Shown: positions 33,687 through 44,182 of the stretch, piece by piece
Position numbering within the stretch: position 1 is the stretch's first letter
Layout of the letters: each line of letters starts with the position of its first letter
DNA from: Rhipidocladum racemiflorum
Lineage: Eukaryota > Streptophyta > Magnoliopsida > Poales > Poaceae
Reading direction: 5' to 3'
Length of the DNA: 64,000 bases
Assembly (NCBI GenBank): GCA_036346355.1
Contig: CM070581.1
Coordinates: 8,494,001-8,558,000, forward strand
Made by a program: the position numbers and the translations under genes
Notes under the pieces: generated by a model
Seen by the model: only the letters and a program-made list of their open reading frames with translations
Database searches by the model: none
Told to the model about the DNA's origin: nothing

Positions 33687-34520
33687 ACTAATAATGAATT
33701 TACTCTAAAAATAAAATATGACGATAATTAAAGATAGAACAGTGAGAATAAATAGACTAGACAGTAGCAATATGCTAATTGTAATATCTATATCATGCAT
33801 ATTATTAGATGAATAGAACAGGCTAACGAGCATTCTTAATATATGAAAATAGATACAATTCACATGTGTTACCGAGTTGACACGAAGGCATGGCCGAACC
33901 GGTAGTAAATATCGATGAATATCAGCAAGCGATGTAGTCGAAGCTGATCATCGGTGAAGAAACCAACGAGAAGTCATGTGAAGACGCTTTCCAAAAATGT
34001 GATTCGGCCTCCCCCGATGCAGGATCTCACGGACGGACGTTTCGGAGACCTACTCTCCCAACAGTCAGTGCACGCTGGCGAAGGGATGGAGAATAAGAAG
34101 ACAACACAGTACGAAGGTAGTCAAAAGGCTCGAGATATATAGATCTGATATCTGTTCTGCGTATATGACAGAGAGAGACAAACGTGGAGCACGAAACGAG
34201 TCGGTTATGGATTGTTACGGATTCATACACGCATTTAATTCCGCGTAAAATTAATCCACCACGATCACGTAACTATGCTGACCACAGTCCCACGCCGCAA
34301 AAAAAACGACATGGCGTGGTGAGTGCGTGTATCCTCTTCTTCTCTCGCTTCTTCTCATACTCTAGCAATGTGAAGGGAACCATCCTTATAATTTGGTCTT
34401 CATCCACATCCAGTAGCAATATGGTACTATTCTTTTTTCATCTCTCTTCTACCTAATAGGCTTTTAAGTTTTTTTAGGAATTATTTGTGAACTAATAGGC
34501 TAGTCCAAATAATTCCAACA
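33669..34520 (-). repeat. LTR of the deleted copia element
   Basis: 852 bp from TGTTGGAAT to ATTCCAACA, a perfect 9-bp inverted terminal repeat. The right flank is GTATG; the matching left duplication is lost. Confidence 0.85.
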
Positions 34521-34709
34521 GTATGTACCGTAACAACGGCATGCTTATAATTTTTTAAGCTGTTCAATGATGCCTAGAAAACTATAAGTCTCAAGTGTGG
34601 ATCGCATGCTACAGCTGCTGCATCTTCTGTGGAACATGCTTCTGGTTTTATTACAAATGGCAAATGAAGACAGATGCAACTCCTCCGAGTTGCAAGTTCA
34701 AAATTGTTT
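34521..34709. other. short spacer before unit B
   Basis: No gene and no recognised repeat. Confidence 0.5.
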
Positions 34710-35077
34710 TGTTGCCTATCTAGGCTTCTCATTATGTCAACGCTATTCTTGAAGATGTGTTAGAAATCGATCTGCTCTGCAAGCAGCATATATATGGAGT
34801 CTAGGATAAGCCAAAGTTGTTGTTTTTTTTTTTAAAAAAGGCCTTTTTCATTACATCTGGACGCCAACGTCATTTTAAATTGAGCATCAGCTCTCAATGC
34901 AGGCACCGTTTGAGAAACATTGGACTCTCACAAGTCACAACAAAGTCTAAAATTGGCGGTTCAGAACTCCCGAGTCGCATGTCTTGGGCGTAGTCCTGAT
35001 TATTACAAATACAAACTGAAGTGCTAGCACCGGACTTAACCATGTTTCGTAGAGACAAAGGAATTAAACCGGAGCAC

Positions 35078-35203
35078 TATAAATTGAGCACCATAGATTC
35101 GTCAAGGATACAAGTCCAACGATCTTACAACACGGATACTTAAATTATCTATCTCTACACGGATACTTAAATTATCTATCTCTACACGAGGAGCACTATA
35201 AAT
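35078..35203 (+). promoter_or_regulatory. duplicated TATA module of LTP copy 2
   Basis: TATAAAT occurs at 35078-35084 and 35197-35203, both inside GCACTATAAATTGAGCACC. Two 27-bp direct repeats lie between (about 35135-35188). The second TATA is 87 bases before the ATG at 35284, implying a leader of about 50-60 bases. Confidence 0.68.
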
Positions 35204-35283
35204 TGAGCACCAGCCCACGCCGTCGTCCACACAAATCAGCCAAAGCACCACATCATCCTAAACGCCCAATTCCAACGCAGAAG

Positions 35284-36407
35284 ATGGCGCCGTCCAAGTT
35301 CTTCGCCCTGTTCTTCGCCTTCTTCGTCGTGGCAGCGACGCTGCAGCCGTCCGAAGCGAGACTCCCAGGATTCAAGCCTGCAGCCGCCAATCAAGAAGCA
35401 TCAGAACAGGCCATTGCCGGGAACCAACAAGTGCCCGAGCCATCGTCCAAAGCTGCCGCCGCGGACGGAGAAGTAGCGCAGCCATCGACGTTGCCCGGCC
35501 TGCCATTCGCGCCGCTGCTCCCTGGCTTTCCTTTTCCACCATTGGCCGGCCTGCCGCCATTCATGCCACAGATCCCTGGCTTTCCTTTTCCACCGTTGCC
35601 CGGCCTACCATTCATGCCACAGATCCCTGGCTTTCCTTTTCCACCATTGCCCGGCCTGCCATTCATGCCACAGATCCCTGGCTTTCCTTTTCCACCATTG
35701 CCCGGCCTGCCCCTGCCGCAATCGCCACCGCTCCCTGGCACGCCTGGCGCTCCACCGTCTCAGCCATTGCCAGGTTTCCCTGGCTTATTTCCACCATTGC
35801 CAGGCCTACCACTACCAGGTGCACAACCTCTCCCTGGTTTCCCAGGCTTGCCGGGTAGCGCACCTTCGCCGCCTCAACCGAAGGAGTGTCTAACACCATT
35901 GATGGGCGTGATGCCATGCATGGACTACCTTACCAACACCAGCGTGCTGACGCCTCCGAGCACGTGCTGCGACGGCTACAAGTCGCTCATCAACAGCGCG
36001 CCCATCTGCCTTTGCCACGGCATGAACGGCGGCATGAACTCCCTCCTCCCCAAGCCCATCCTTCCGCTCCGTATGATGTTCCTCCCGATCACATGCGGAA
36101 CCCTGCCACCGATACAAACATTTTTCATGTGCTCCAGTAAGTTACAAATTTTACCATATCTTGCATAGTTGCATAGTTTTTGTGGAGATTTAACTTTGTG
36201 ATGTACGTATTTGACAGCGCAACCAGTGCCTCCACTAATTCCTCCTGGCTCTCCAGCGCCTGCAAGTAATCCAATGTCGCCATCTTCAGGTAATCTTTTT
36301 TGAATACACTCTTTGACAAAGCGGTTAAGGTGTTTCTCAAAAATTTATGCTATGATAGTACTTTAATATTCCCTTTTAATTTTTTTTTTTCAGAGGTATC
36401 ACCGTAG
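35284..36407 (+). CDS. LTP-like proline-rich secreted protein, copy 2 (312 residues, 3 exons)
   Basis: Exons 35284-36136, 36218-36289 and 36394-36407 join with GT-AG introns to 312 codons. The signal peptide, Pro-rich region, eight-cysteine domain and short Ser/Pro tail are as in copy 1. The main difference is a third 17-residue FMPQIPGFPFPPLPGLP unit (51 extra bases). Copy 1 also has three small changes in its tail and Val/Met where this copy has Ile/Leu around the seventh Cys. Cysteines fall in ECLTP, PCMDY, TCCDG, ICLC, ITCG and FMCS. It is probably secreted and binds or carries hydrophobic ligands at the wall; the family also includes arabinogalactan-linked xylogen-like proteins. With promoter and all exons intact, this is a good candidate for a working gene. 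Confidence 0.91.
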
Positions 36408-36835
36408 TGGCAAGAGGATGGATGGTTTCGTCAAGATTAGTCGTCTTCTTAGTGTTAAGATGGTATCAGGGATAACGTACGTATATGCATTGTTAGTTTA
36501 GGAAGCGGATGTAGTAGTGTTAGTTATAAGTACAGTCACGTATAAGATTTCCATTGCATGATGTAATCGTCAGTGGAGTATTAGATTCTTTATAAAGTTC
36601 AGCCTTGATTGATAGCTTTATTTGATGTTCACCTCTGAATTTCCTCTTTGATGTTTGCTGTGAATCAGTATTTTGTCGTAAGATTATATTTGCTAGCCAG
36701 CGAACCAATCCTGAGAATGCCAAGCTGATTGCGCTTATTCTGAAAATTACATCCAAACTCGTGCTCTTATTCTGAAAATCATAAGGCAGTGTTTTCAGAA
36801 GTTCTTTTTTTTTTTAAAAAAAAAAAACTCCTTAA

Positions 36836-36957
36836 GGCCTTATTTGAGAAGGCTAAAATCCTAACCTACCCACGTGGATGCCTCGAGATATTGAACTAAA
36901 TTCCAGCACATCACATGAATGAGCTAGGATTTTATTTTGAACTTCTCGAACAAGCCC
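36836..36957. mobile_element. small MITE (unit B copy)
   Basis: 122 bp flanked by TAA on both sides with imperfect inverted ends, orthologous to 24402-24523 and 48883-49003. Confidence 0.72.
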
Positions 36958-37532
36958 TAACAAGTTTGCCATGGAAGGAATGGGCCATGGTTTGGTCTCT
37001 CAAGTTTAACAAAGATGGATTCGGATCATTTTTCAAAAAGATTTGGACGAAGGTATTGGGAAGTTGAACAATACGACCAAACAATTTGGCATGTAATGTG
37101 TTTGATACCTTTCTGAACTTATCGGGGGATTGGAACTGTGCCTGTAGATGAAATAAACTTCTTTACACGTTTGCAAGTCAACAATCCATGCATGCCAGAG
37201 GATACATGAGCTAGCCAGGCTCTTACTAAAAACAGAAGAGCTAGCTTAGTTACATGGTACCATGGGTCCAGCAAACTAGCAGACATGGGTGAGTCACATG
37301 ACATAGCGTGCATGCCATTGTTCTGTAAGAGCTCTGTCTAGACACACTACGGTTGGTCTTCCATGAGTATTCTATGAAAGAATTCAACTGTGTTAAAATT
37401 GAATTCAGGATCCAAAAAGAGATGACAGAAAACCCCGTAATCCTAACTTTGGTGCCAATCCGGGTGGCCAAACTATATAAATATCAGTCTTCGTAGCGGC
37501 ATCCAACCATCCAATCCATACCATTGCCTGAA

Positions 37533-38813
37533 TTCAATTATTACAATCTATTTGGATAATACCAAAATATATGGTAGTTAGAGATATTTGAGTTATCTCC
37601 AACAAACCTCCCCTTAACTCAAAATCCATAATGAAATTATCTCCGAAAAACCCTCAAAGGGTAATTGAGCTCTGAAAGTCCAAAGGACAGTGCGATATGA
37701 AAGACTAGAACAGTCAATCCAAACACTTCTTGCAAAGCAAAATTTGAGCAAACCACCAGTAGGTCGAGAGAACGACTGGAACAGTCAAACCAACACAGCT
37801 ATAACAAAGCAGATGAAGAATCTGGGTCTTCAATTCATAACCCCAGTAAAGTCTGAGTCTGTGCAAGTAACCTCCTGAATAAATGCCCTATCAAATGGCA
37901 TAAGCCAAGACATCACCTGTGGCGCTGATAAATAGCGAAGAACTCATCTCATGGACTTTTTGTATGCTCCACCTGAAACATAAAATTCGGCAAACTACCT
38001 ACTTAAAATCCATAACATGGTTGAAACTGCTCTTGAAAAACTGTCAAGATGAAGAGAACTGATGTGCTGTCAATGGAGTATAAATTGCAGTAGACCCCTC
38101 ATATTGAGCGAAGACAACAAAATAACGTTGTAGTATCCACTAAGAAGCAAAAACCCTTCTTGCACTTTAATACTTCATCTCTCTGAGTTGGAGCAAAACC
38201 TTCACTGGAGAAAACTCTGAAGAGCTTAATGTTACCACCAAGATGTCAATAAAATTCCAAATGAACGTTGCTAAAACCTCCATAATGGTCAACGTATCCA
38301 AACGGTGAATAAACACCAAATTAACGGTGACGAAACACCAAAGTAGAGGTGATGAAACATCAAATTAGTTGTCTCCTCAATTCTTTTTTTTCTTCCAAAG
38401 TTGACGATGAAACGTCAAATAAACCGACGATGAAACGTCGAATAAAGTGCCAAAAATCCGCCAATGATAAATCGACGACGAAACGTCGAATAAATCTCCA
38501 ATGATAAATTCCGTCTTAATTGCAATGAAGCCCGCCAATAATAAACATAAAAGCCTGGATTTATGATAAAAATCGTCCAATAATAGAGTGGGACAACTCT
38601 GTACATAGACTGCCGAATTCTTGGTCAAATCCCTTGTATATATGGTTGTATCCTCAAGCCTCGGACACCGGGCAGCAGTACATGTATGCACCATGTGTAT
38701 GAAACTCAATAGCAGTGGCACGTATAATCCATCAGGCATGAGAAATACCTTCGGGGCAGGGACAAGGCTGCACGCTCATGCATAAAACAAGACCGAGAAG
38801 TCCACGTACTAAG
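37533..38813. other. retrotransposon debris without coding
   Basis: CTCCAACA followed by AACCTCCCCTTAACTC at about 37598-37622 looks like an LTR end plus polypurine tract of a minus-strand element, but no full LTR can be drawn. Between 38270 and 38510 a short motif (GATGAAACGTCGAATAAA and variants) recurs several times. No gene is supported. Confidence 0.45.
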
Positions 38814-39855
38814 TGTCGTGAGGCCTCTGCTTTGCACGATGTTGAACATGAGCACAGACAGACATGGTGGCCGTCCTTGGTCGCCAAATGTCGGACTCGT
38901 TGAAGTCGGCGCGGGTCGGGTCGAAGTCGGAGAAGGCTGGAGCGGGGTACCGACGCGGTGTCGGAAGCCGAAACGAGATGGCGCGGTCAGTCGGCCGACA
39001 CGGTCGGCGGTTGACGAGTACTTATACCATGGGTATCCTCAGCGGCCCGAGAAGGCAATCGGGCCACCCCAGGCCCAACTTCGGCCGAAGGCCTCGCCGG
39101 GCCACAAGGGACACTCGTCCCCGACCAAGCCAGCCAACGATCGGTTCGACCCCCGTAGGTCGGACACCTCGATGGCGCCAGGTGAGCCAAGGCCGACTTC
39201 GCCTAAGGGGAGCTCGGCACCCCCGCCTGTGACTGGCCGCCTGCCCAACAGACACGATGGCTCAGAGCGACTATACGTGGGCAGGTGGCTCCCCTGCAAG
39301 AAAGGCACCAAAGTCAAGACACCGGTCACGTCGCCCAGACGGGCGCAGCAGACGGACGTGCACCCTCCCGAGACGGCGCCAGGGTCAAAGCCCTACCTCA
39401 GCATCTGGCAGATGTGAAGGGGGTTGGTACGCCACTTCCCAACGGGGCAAAAAACCATGCCGCCCAGTGTGTCTACCAACCCACCACAGGACGAACAGGC
39501 ACCGGTCAATCGCTGGAGACCAGGACTCCCAGGCTAGGGACACTCCATCCTTTTCTTTTTCTTTTTCTTTTTCTAGACCCACCATGTCGCATGCCCCCTC
39601 CGGCTATATAAAGGGAGGCAGGGCCCTTGAAGGAGGGGGATCGATCGATACATGTACTCTCTTTCCTCCTAAGGCCAAAAAACGCTTGTAACCTCACAAC
39701 CGAAAGCAATACAGAACCACGCACGAACTAGAGTAGGGACATTCGGCCCGAACCAGCATACATCTTGGGCTCCTTGAGTCAGGCCATTCGAGGATTGGGA
39801 GCGCGCGACCCCTCTAGACTTACAAATTGTATTGCTGGGACTCGAAACCCCGACA
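38814..39855 (+). repeat. probable solo LTR of a Tat-type gypsy family (plus orientation)
   Basis: 1042 bp from TGTCGTGAGGCC to ACCCCGACA, with a plus-strand TATA box (GGCTATATAAAGGGAGG, about 39602) downstream of a CTTTTT-rich stretch. This layout is common in grass Tat LTRs. It differs from the LTR of the main element. No matching target duplication is visible, so one end may be wrong or truncated. Confidence 0.5.
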
Positions 39856-40016
39856 GCGGTCCACAGATGTGTTGCGGCCGGAGCTCGAAAGGGAAGCCGA
39901 GGCGACGGCGCTTGGAAGTTGAAGAGTCGGCGCACAGTGACGGCGCGGTTCCCCGGACGGCGACCGCGGCCAGTGCCTGGGCGTGATGCCGGACCTTGCG
40001 CGCGAGCGTGAACTTG
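39856..40016. other. GC-rich internal remnant between two LTRs
   Basis: No gene. It leads into the primer-binding site at 40017-40028, so it is probably the leader of the short-LTR element. Confidence 0.4.
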
Positions 40017-40028
40017 GCTTTGATACCA
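40017..40028 (-). promoter_or_regulatory. primer-binding site (initiator Met tRNA type)
   Basis: Minus-strand TGGTATCAAAGC lies two bases inside the LTR at 40031 and fits the common copia primer complementary to initiator-methionine tRNA. Confidence 0.75.
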
Positions 40029-40030
40029 CT

Positions 40031-40250
40031 TGTTAGGGTTAGGTTAGATCGCACACGCACACAGAGAATTGGAAAACGGGATTTACGTGGAAACCCTTTG
40101 CGGGAAAAAACCACGGGAGACAAAAAAAATCAACTATGAGGTTCAATGGTACAAGTACATGGGGTTGGCTTATATAGCCAGATAGAATCAATTTTGTAGA
40201 TGAAAGGACTCTAAGTTTGTTAAGGATTGATTTGAGGCATATCTCTAACA
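40031..40250 (-). repeat. 220-bp LTR of a short-LTR (copia or TRIM-like) element
   Basis: TGTTAGGGTTAG to ATCTCTAACA with inverted ends TGTTAG/CTAACA, and a primer-binding site just inside at 40017-40028. The rest of the element to the left is missing or merged with other remnants. Confidence 0.72.
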
Positions 40251-40432
40251 TCTTATGTATCATCAGTACGTCTGAGATTCGTGACGTCGTCAGCCTTCCT
40301 TCTACAAGGGTGTTGATGGCGCTTCGGCGCGTGGCTACCCCGGACCTCATCCATGTGTGATGCCCTAATGTTTCATGCCTCATCGAGGTTGGTCACCAGA
40401 CCTTGGCCAGGCTAGATCCTGCGATGTGGTTA
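40251..40432. repeat. 182-bp block repeated at 55780-55961
   Basis: TCTTATGTATCATCAGTACG... through GATGTGGTTA matches 55780-55961 in the same orientation with a few differences. It starts exactly at the end of the short LTR and stops exactly at the TTA where the PIF-like element begins. Confidence 0.88.
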
Positions 40433-40999
40433 GACTATCTCCAGTGGAATCCCGTCCCGGTCGTGTTCCCGTCGTGATGGGAAAAGGGGGCGGAAGGGAG
40501 CGAGGGCGACGCTCCAGCTGCTTCTCCTCCCTCTACCTGCTCGGACGGGATAGGAGAGAGAATCCCGATCGATGGAGATTCTCTCTCCTTTCCCTTCCGC
40601 TCGATGAGCTGGTGGCAGAGGGTTCGCGCGCTGGGGCGGACGGGAGGACGGGGTGGCGGCGAACCGGGGGAGCCCAGTAGGACGCGACGTCAAGGGCCGG
40701 CAGAAGGCGAAGCATGCAGCGGCAGTGGGTGCTGAAGAGGGAGGAGCTAGGCGTCTACACCGGCGTGCACGGAGGCGACAACCGCGTGCAAATTTCCCCA
40801 AATTTGTGTGGTGTGCTCCCCCAATTTCTGGGCGATTTGGTTGATGCATGTCCGATGGCCACCGTATTCCCTAGTGCATGCCGTAGATTTGCTGGTTTAG
40901 GGTTCACCCTAATTTCCCCCAAATTTCTTTCGGATCTGTTGTCAATTTGGTGCGTTTCGGGAACCATCTGGGGTCCGATCTGTGCATAGTGATCCATGT

Positions 41000-42456
41000 A
41001 TGGTCCGTTCGATGAAGCTCGGGCCAACTGGCCCGTGTTGTGGAAGGAAGAAATCGAGAAGGCTAAGAATAATTGACTGCACAAGGATGCTATATACTGA
41101 AACTACTCGTCACTGCACCTTGCTACTTATGTACTCAATGTGGTATACTTTTGATGCTACTTTTTAGTAAAGAGACAATTAATTAGCTGAGTAATTCAAA
41201 CCTTCCATTGGAAATAGTAAGCGTCTTGTTCATACTGAATCTTGCCATAGGAGTAGAACAATCCACAGCGGCTCTGCAAGGTCTCTGCACTATTTCTGGC
41301 AAAACCGAAAAGTTTGCAACAGAAAAAAAACAGAGAGCAAATCAGGCCAGCTAGAATACAACACTGAGTTGGTTCTTTTGATTCTTCTAAAAGAGGTGAA
41401 TTATTATTGATTAACCAAGCCACCTAGTGACGCCATCTTCTTCACTCACAGCTGCAAGGATCTCAATATAGACCTCCAGTATGGCCTTTAGCAAATTTAA
41501 ATCATCAGAAAGCTAAATATTGTCCATGAAGAGTATATAAGCAAGGCAAGGCATCAATGCATGTGTTTGTTTTCACGTTAGTATTTAACAATATACTGCC
41601 GCCTGAACACGTATCGAGCCCAGCTATTTTGTGAGATGGAACTGGTGATAACTTACGTAGATGGGGACATTGGTGCATCTTAATTTTTATTTATTTACTG
41701 CTTACAAAAACGGCGATGACAAATGGGCATACCAAAGAATTTCTGCGGTTGATCACTTTGCAACATTCCAGCAATGACCCTTCCAGCACCCAGCTCTCCC
41801 AACCATCAAAAGTATGACTTGCAAAACACGAGCTCCATCTTCTTATTAACCTGATAAGTTATGGCATATTAAAAGCTAGTTAAACGTACAAAATTAGCAA
41901 ACTAGATCAAAGCATTTCGCTAGAAATGAGAAAAAATTAAAAATCATATAGAAATCATGGGGGGGCAAGAATAAATCTAGTCAGGTGGTTCTATTTCTCA
42001 ACCTTTTAAACTTGCTACTACATAATCAGGCATGGAACGAACACTTCTAAAGCATTCAAAATAAGTAAAGAAATGGACAAAACAAAGAGGAGTGCCATAT
42101 AATAGCACTATGTGTTAATATGGCATGGAATCAGGTAGTTAACTATGAAGCATCAACACAGAACAAAAATTAGGGCAATAACCAAAACAGCAAGATTGAT
42201 GTCTAACATGTTCAATTAAATCTACCAATTACCAAACAGTTTGTGCAAAGAAGATTGCCTAGTACTGTCTTCAATTTCACTAATATTTATTCAGCGCGCA
42301 CAGTGTCCTCAGTAAATCGAAGTCTTCCTTAAGTTGCTCTACTCATATAGCTAGCAACTAATTGCAAAGACATATAGTGCTGGCTATGCAGTATGTAATA
42401 GAAATCGGTAAGCTTGGAAAACATAGATACTGACGAACCATACATTATTTGTGTAG
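41000..42456. other. A/T-rich non-coding stretch within the PIF-like region
   Basis: I find no supported gene, repeat array or RNA. Frames are short and do not look coding. Confidence 0.5.
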
Positions 42457-42849
42457 ATGGATCAACAAATGCTATTAGCATATTTGCGAAGTATGAAAGA
42501 AAATGTTGAGGTGCAGGTGGAAGCTCTTAGGAAGATAGTAAATGAGAATTTCAGCCTAGCACAGTGTTGCCATTCTATCGACCTCAACTATGCCCTCCTT
42601 GCTATGGATGCCATCGCTTCTAGCTTGGACGAATTGAGCTTGGAAGCTGCAATTGTTGTGGCAGCAGCAGAGAACGCAGGCCATCATGGCGATGATGATC
42701 CTACGAATGACGTCGACTGTGACGATGTTGTACCCACTGACTATGAGGAACCACCGGTGCCTTATCAGACCGGGTGTGATGGTGCTAGCTTGGATGGATT
42801 GGAGTCCGATGGATGGGAATCCGACTGCTCGTGCCATCTGAACCGCTAA
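42457..42849 (+). CDS. small acidic ORF of unknown function (130 codons)
   Basis: The frame MDQQMLLAYLRSMKENVEVQ... ends in a run rich in Asp/Glu with DGLESDGWESDCSCHLNR. The N-terminal half could be helical; the C-terminal half is acidic and probably disordered. I do not recognise a family. It lies 400 bases before the Myb/SANT-like gene on the same strand, so it may be an upstream exon or companion ORF of that gene. Confidence 0.35.
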   Translation: MDQQMLLAYLRSMKENVEVQVEALRKIVNENFSLAQCCHSIDLNYALLAMDAIASSLDELSLEAAIVVAAAENAGHHGDDDPTNDVDCDDVVPTDYEEPPVPYQTGCDGASLDGLESDGWESDCSCHLNR

Positions 42850-42891
42850 TACGTGTCGTATATGTTGTATGTGGTGTGTACTAATATATAT

Positions 42892-43180
42892 TGTTATGGT
42901 GGATTGTGAAAACTTGCCATGTCTAATTATTTGTGTCTTGAGTACTACTATATAATGTTATGGTGGAATGTGAGAACTTGCCATGTCTAATTATTTGTGT
43001 GGTGCGTACTACTATATAATGTTATGGTGGAATGTGAGAACTTGCCATGTCTAATTATTTGTGTCGTGTGTTCTAATATAGAATGTTTTGCTGCAATCTT
43101 ACATCTTGCCATTTCTAATTATTTGTGTGGCGTCTTCTATTTAATATTGTTATGGTGGAAGGTGACAACTTGCCATATGT
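42892..43180. repeat. 64-bp tandem array, about 4.5 copies
   Basis: The unit runs TTATGGTGGAATGTGAGAAC...CTATATAATG. The second and third copies are nearly identical; the fourth is diverged. It lies between the acidic ORF and the Myb/SANT-like gene, in a position that could be an intron. Confidence 0.85.
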
Positions 43181-44177
43181 GAGAACTATCTATTGTTAAG
43201 TTTGTTTACTTAACTTTTTTGTCATGGAATTTGTAAACAGGGATATCATGGATCCATTTCTACAAAGTATGCTAAATGAGGGCGTTGATAACATAAACTG
43301 CATTGATCTTGGAGGCGAGCCAAGCCAACCGTTGCCGGTTTCGTCATTCACACCGGGTTGGGCTGACTCCCATGTGGCAGACAATAGTTCAGCAAAGGGT
43401 AAGAAGAAGAAGGATGCGCCAAAGACATCGAGGAAAACATGGAAGGCAGGGGAGGAAGAGTTGCTAATGTCGGCCTGGTTGAATGTGAGCCAAGACTCTA
43501 TCGTTGGCACCGATCAGTCAGCCGAAACGTACTGGGGCAACATTGTGAAATACTGTGAGGAAAATGCCACTGCGAACTGGACTCCGAGGTCTGAGAAGGG
43601 CGTAATCAATCACTGGCAAACAATTAGTGCAGATTCGAGCAAATTTGCAGCTTATATGGCGAAGGTCGAAGAGATTCACCCTAGCGGCACTACGCTCGAA
43701 AATAGGGTAAATCAGATATTTCAATTGCCATGTCCTATATCTAATTTTGGTCAACATTGTCATGTCCACTTATGCATTTTATTATTTTTCCCTTACAAGA
43801 TTGCTATGGCGATGAAGATGTTCAAGGATATCGAGGGTAGATCATTTGGTTTTCTCCACCTTTGGTCAACTCTCAGTCAACACCCGAAGTGGTGCGCCCA
43901 TATAGATGCAAAGCGATAGAAGACCGAGTATGCGTCGTCCGCACGGTCTAGTGCCGCTGGAGGGTCCATTTCAGGTGTTTCGGATGATGTGATGTCTGCT
44001 GGCTCTGGTGAGTTACCTAGGCCAATTGGCCGTGATGGCGCACGGAAGGGTCGGGCATGGCGTGCCGGCAGCACATCTTCCGGCAGCATGGTCGGCGGCA
44101 CGTACAAAGATGAGTTAACAGAGCTGAACAAGCACAAGGCAGAATTGGTAGAATTATGGCGTGAGGAGGTCTCCATC

Positions 44178-44182
44178 ATGAG
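44178..44182. repeat. target site duplication ATGAG (left)
   Basis: ATGAG at 44178-44182 recurs at 47202-47206 on the far side of the solo LTR. Removing one copy plus the LTR restores the host reading frame. Confidence 0.93.

Larger units (their letters stand above)
32365..34520 (-). mobile_element. deleted copia element related to 17671-24109
   Basis: One complete LTR (33669-34520) and a gag part remain on the minus strand. To the left, a piece resembling the GC-rich part of a copia LTR (about 32365-32510, including GCGAGGCGAGCAAGCGCAC) is joined directly to protease sequence (NMQYVPSINKK, LLGNGSYASILGV). All pol is gone. Confidence 0.78.
34710..37532 (+). repeat. duplication unit B
   Basis: Homologous to unit C from 47562 to 49578 and to unit A in reverse. 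It holds an intact LTP gene. Homology stops at CCATTGCCTGAA (37532), after which B continues into retrotransposon debris, so it has no MO25 fragment. The short block at 40251-40432 that matches 55780-55961 may be the far end of the same duplication. Confidence 0.88.

Noticed and set aside
38818..39691. Open frames of 100-200 codons
   Set aside because: They overlap each other on both strands inside a Tat-type LTR with TATA box and CT-rich stretch, and have no recognisable domain.
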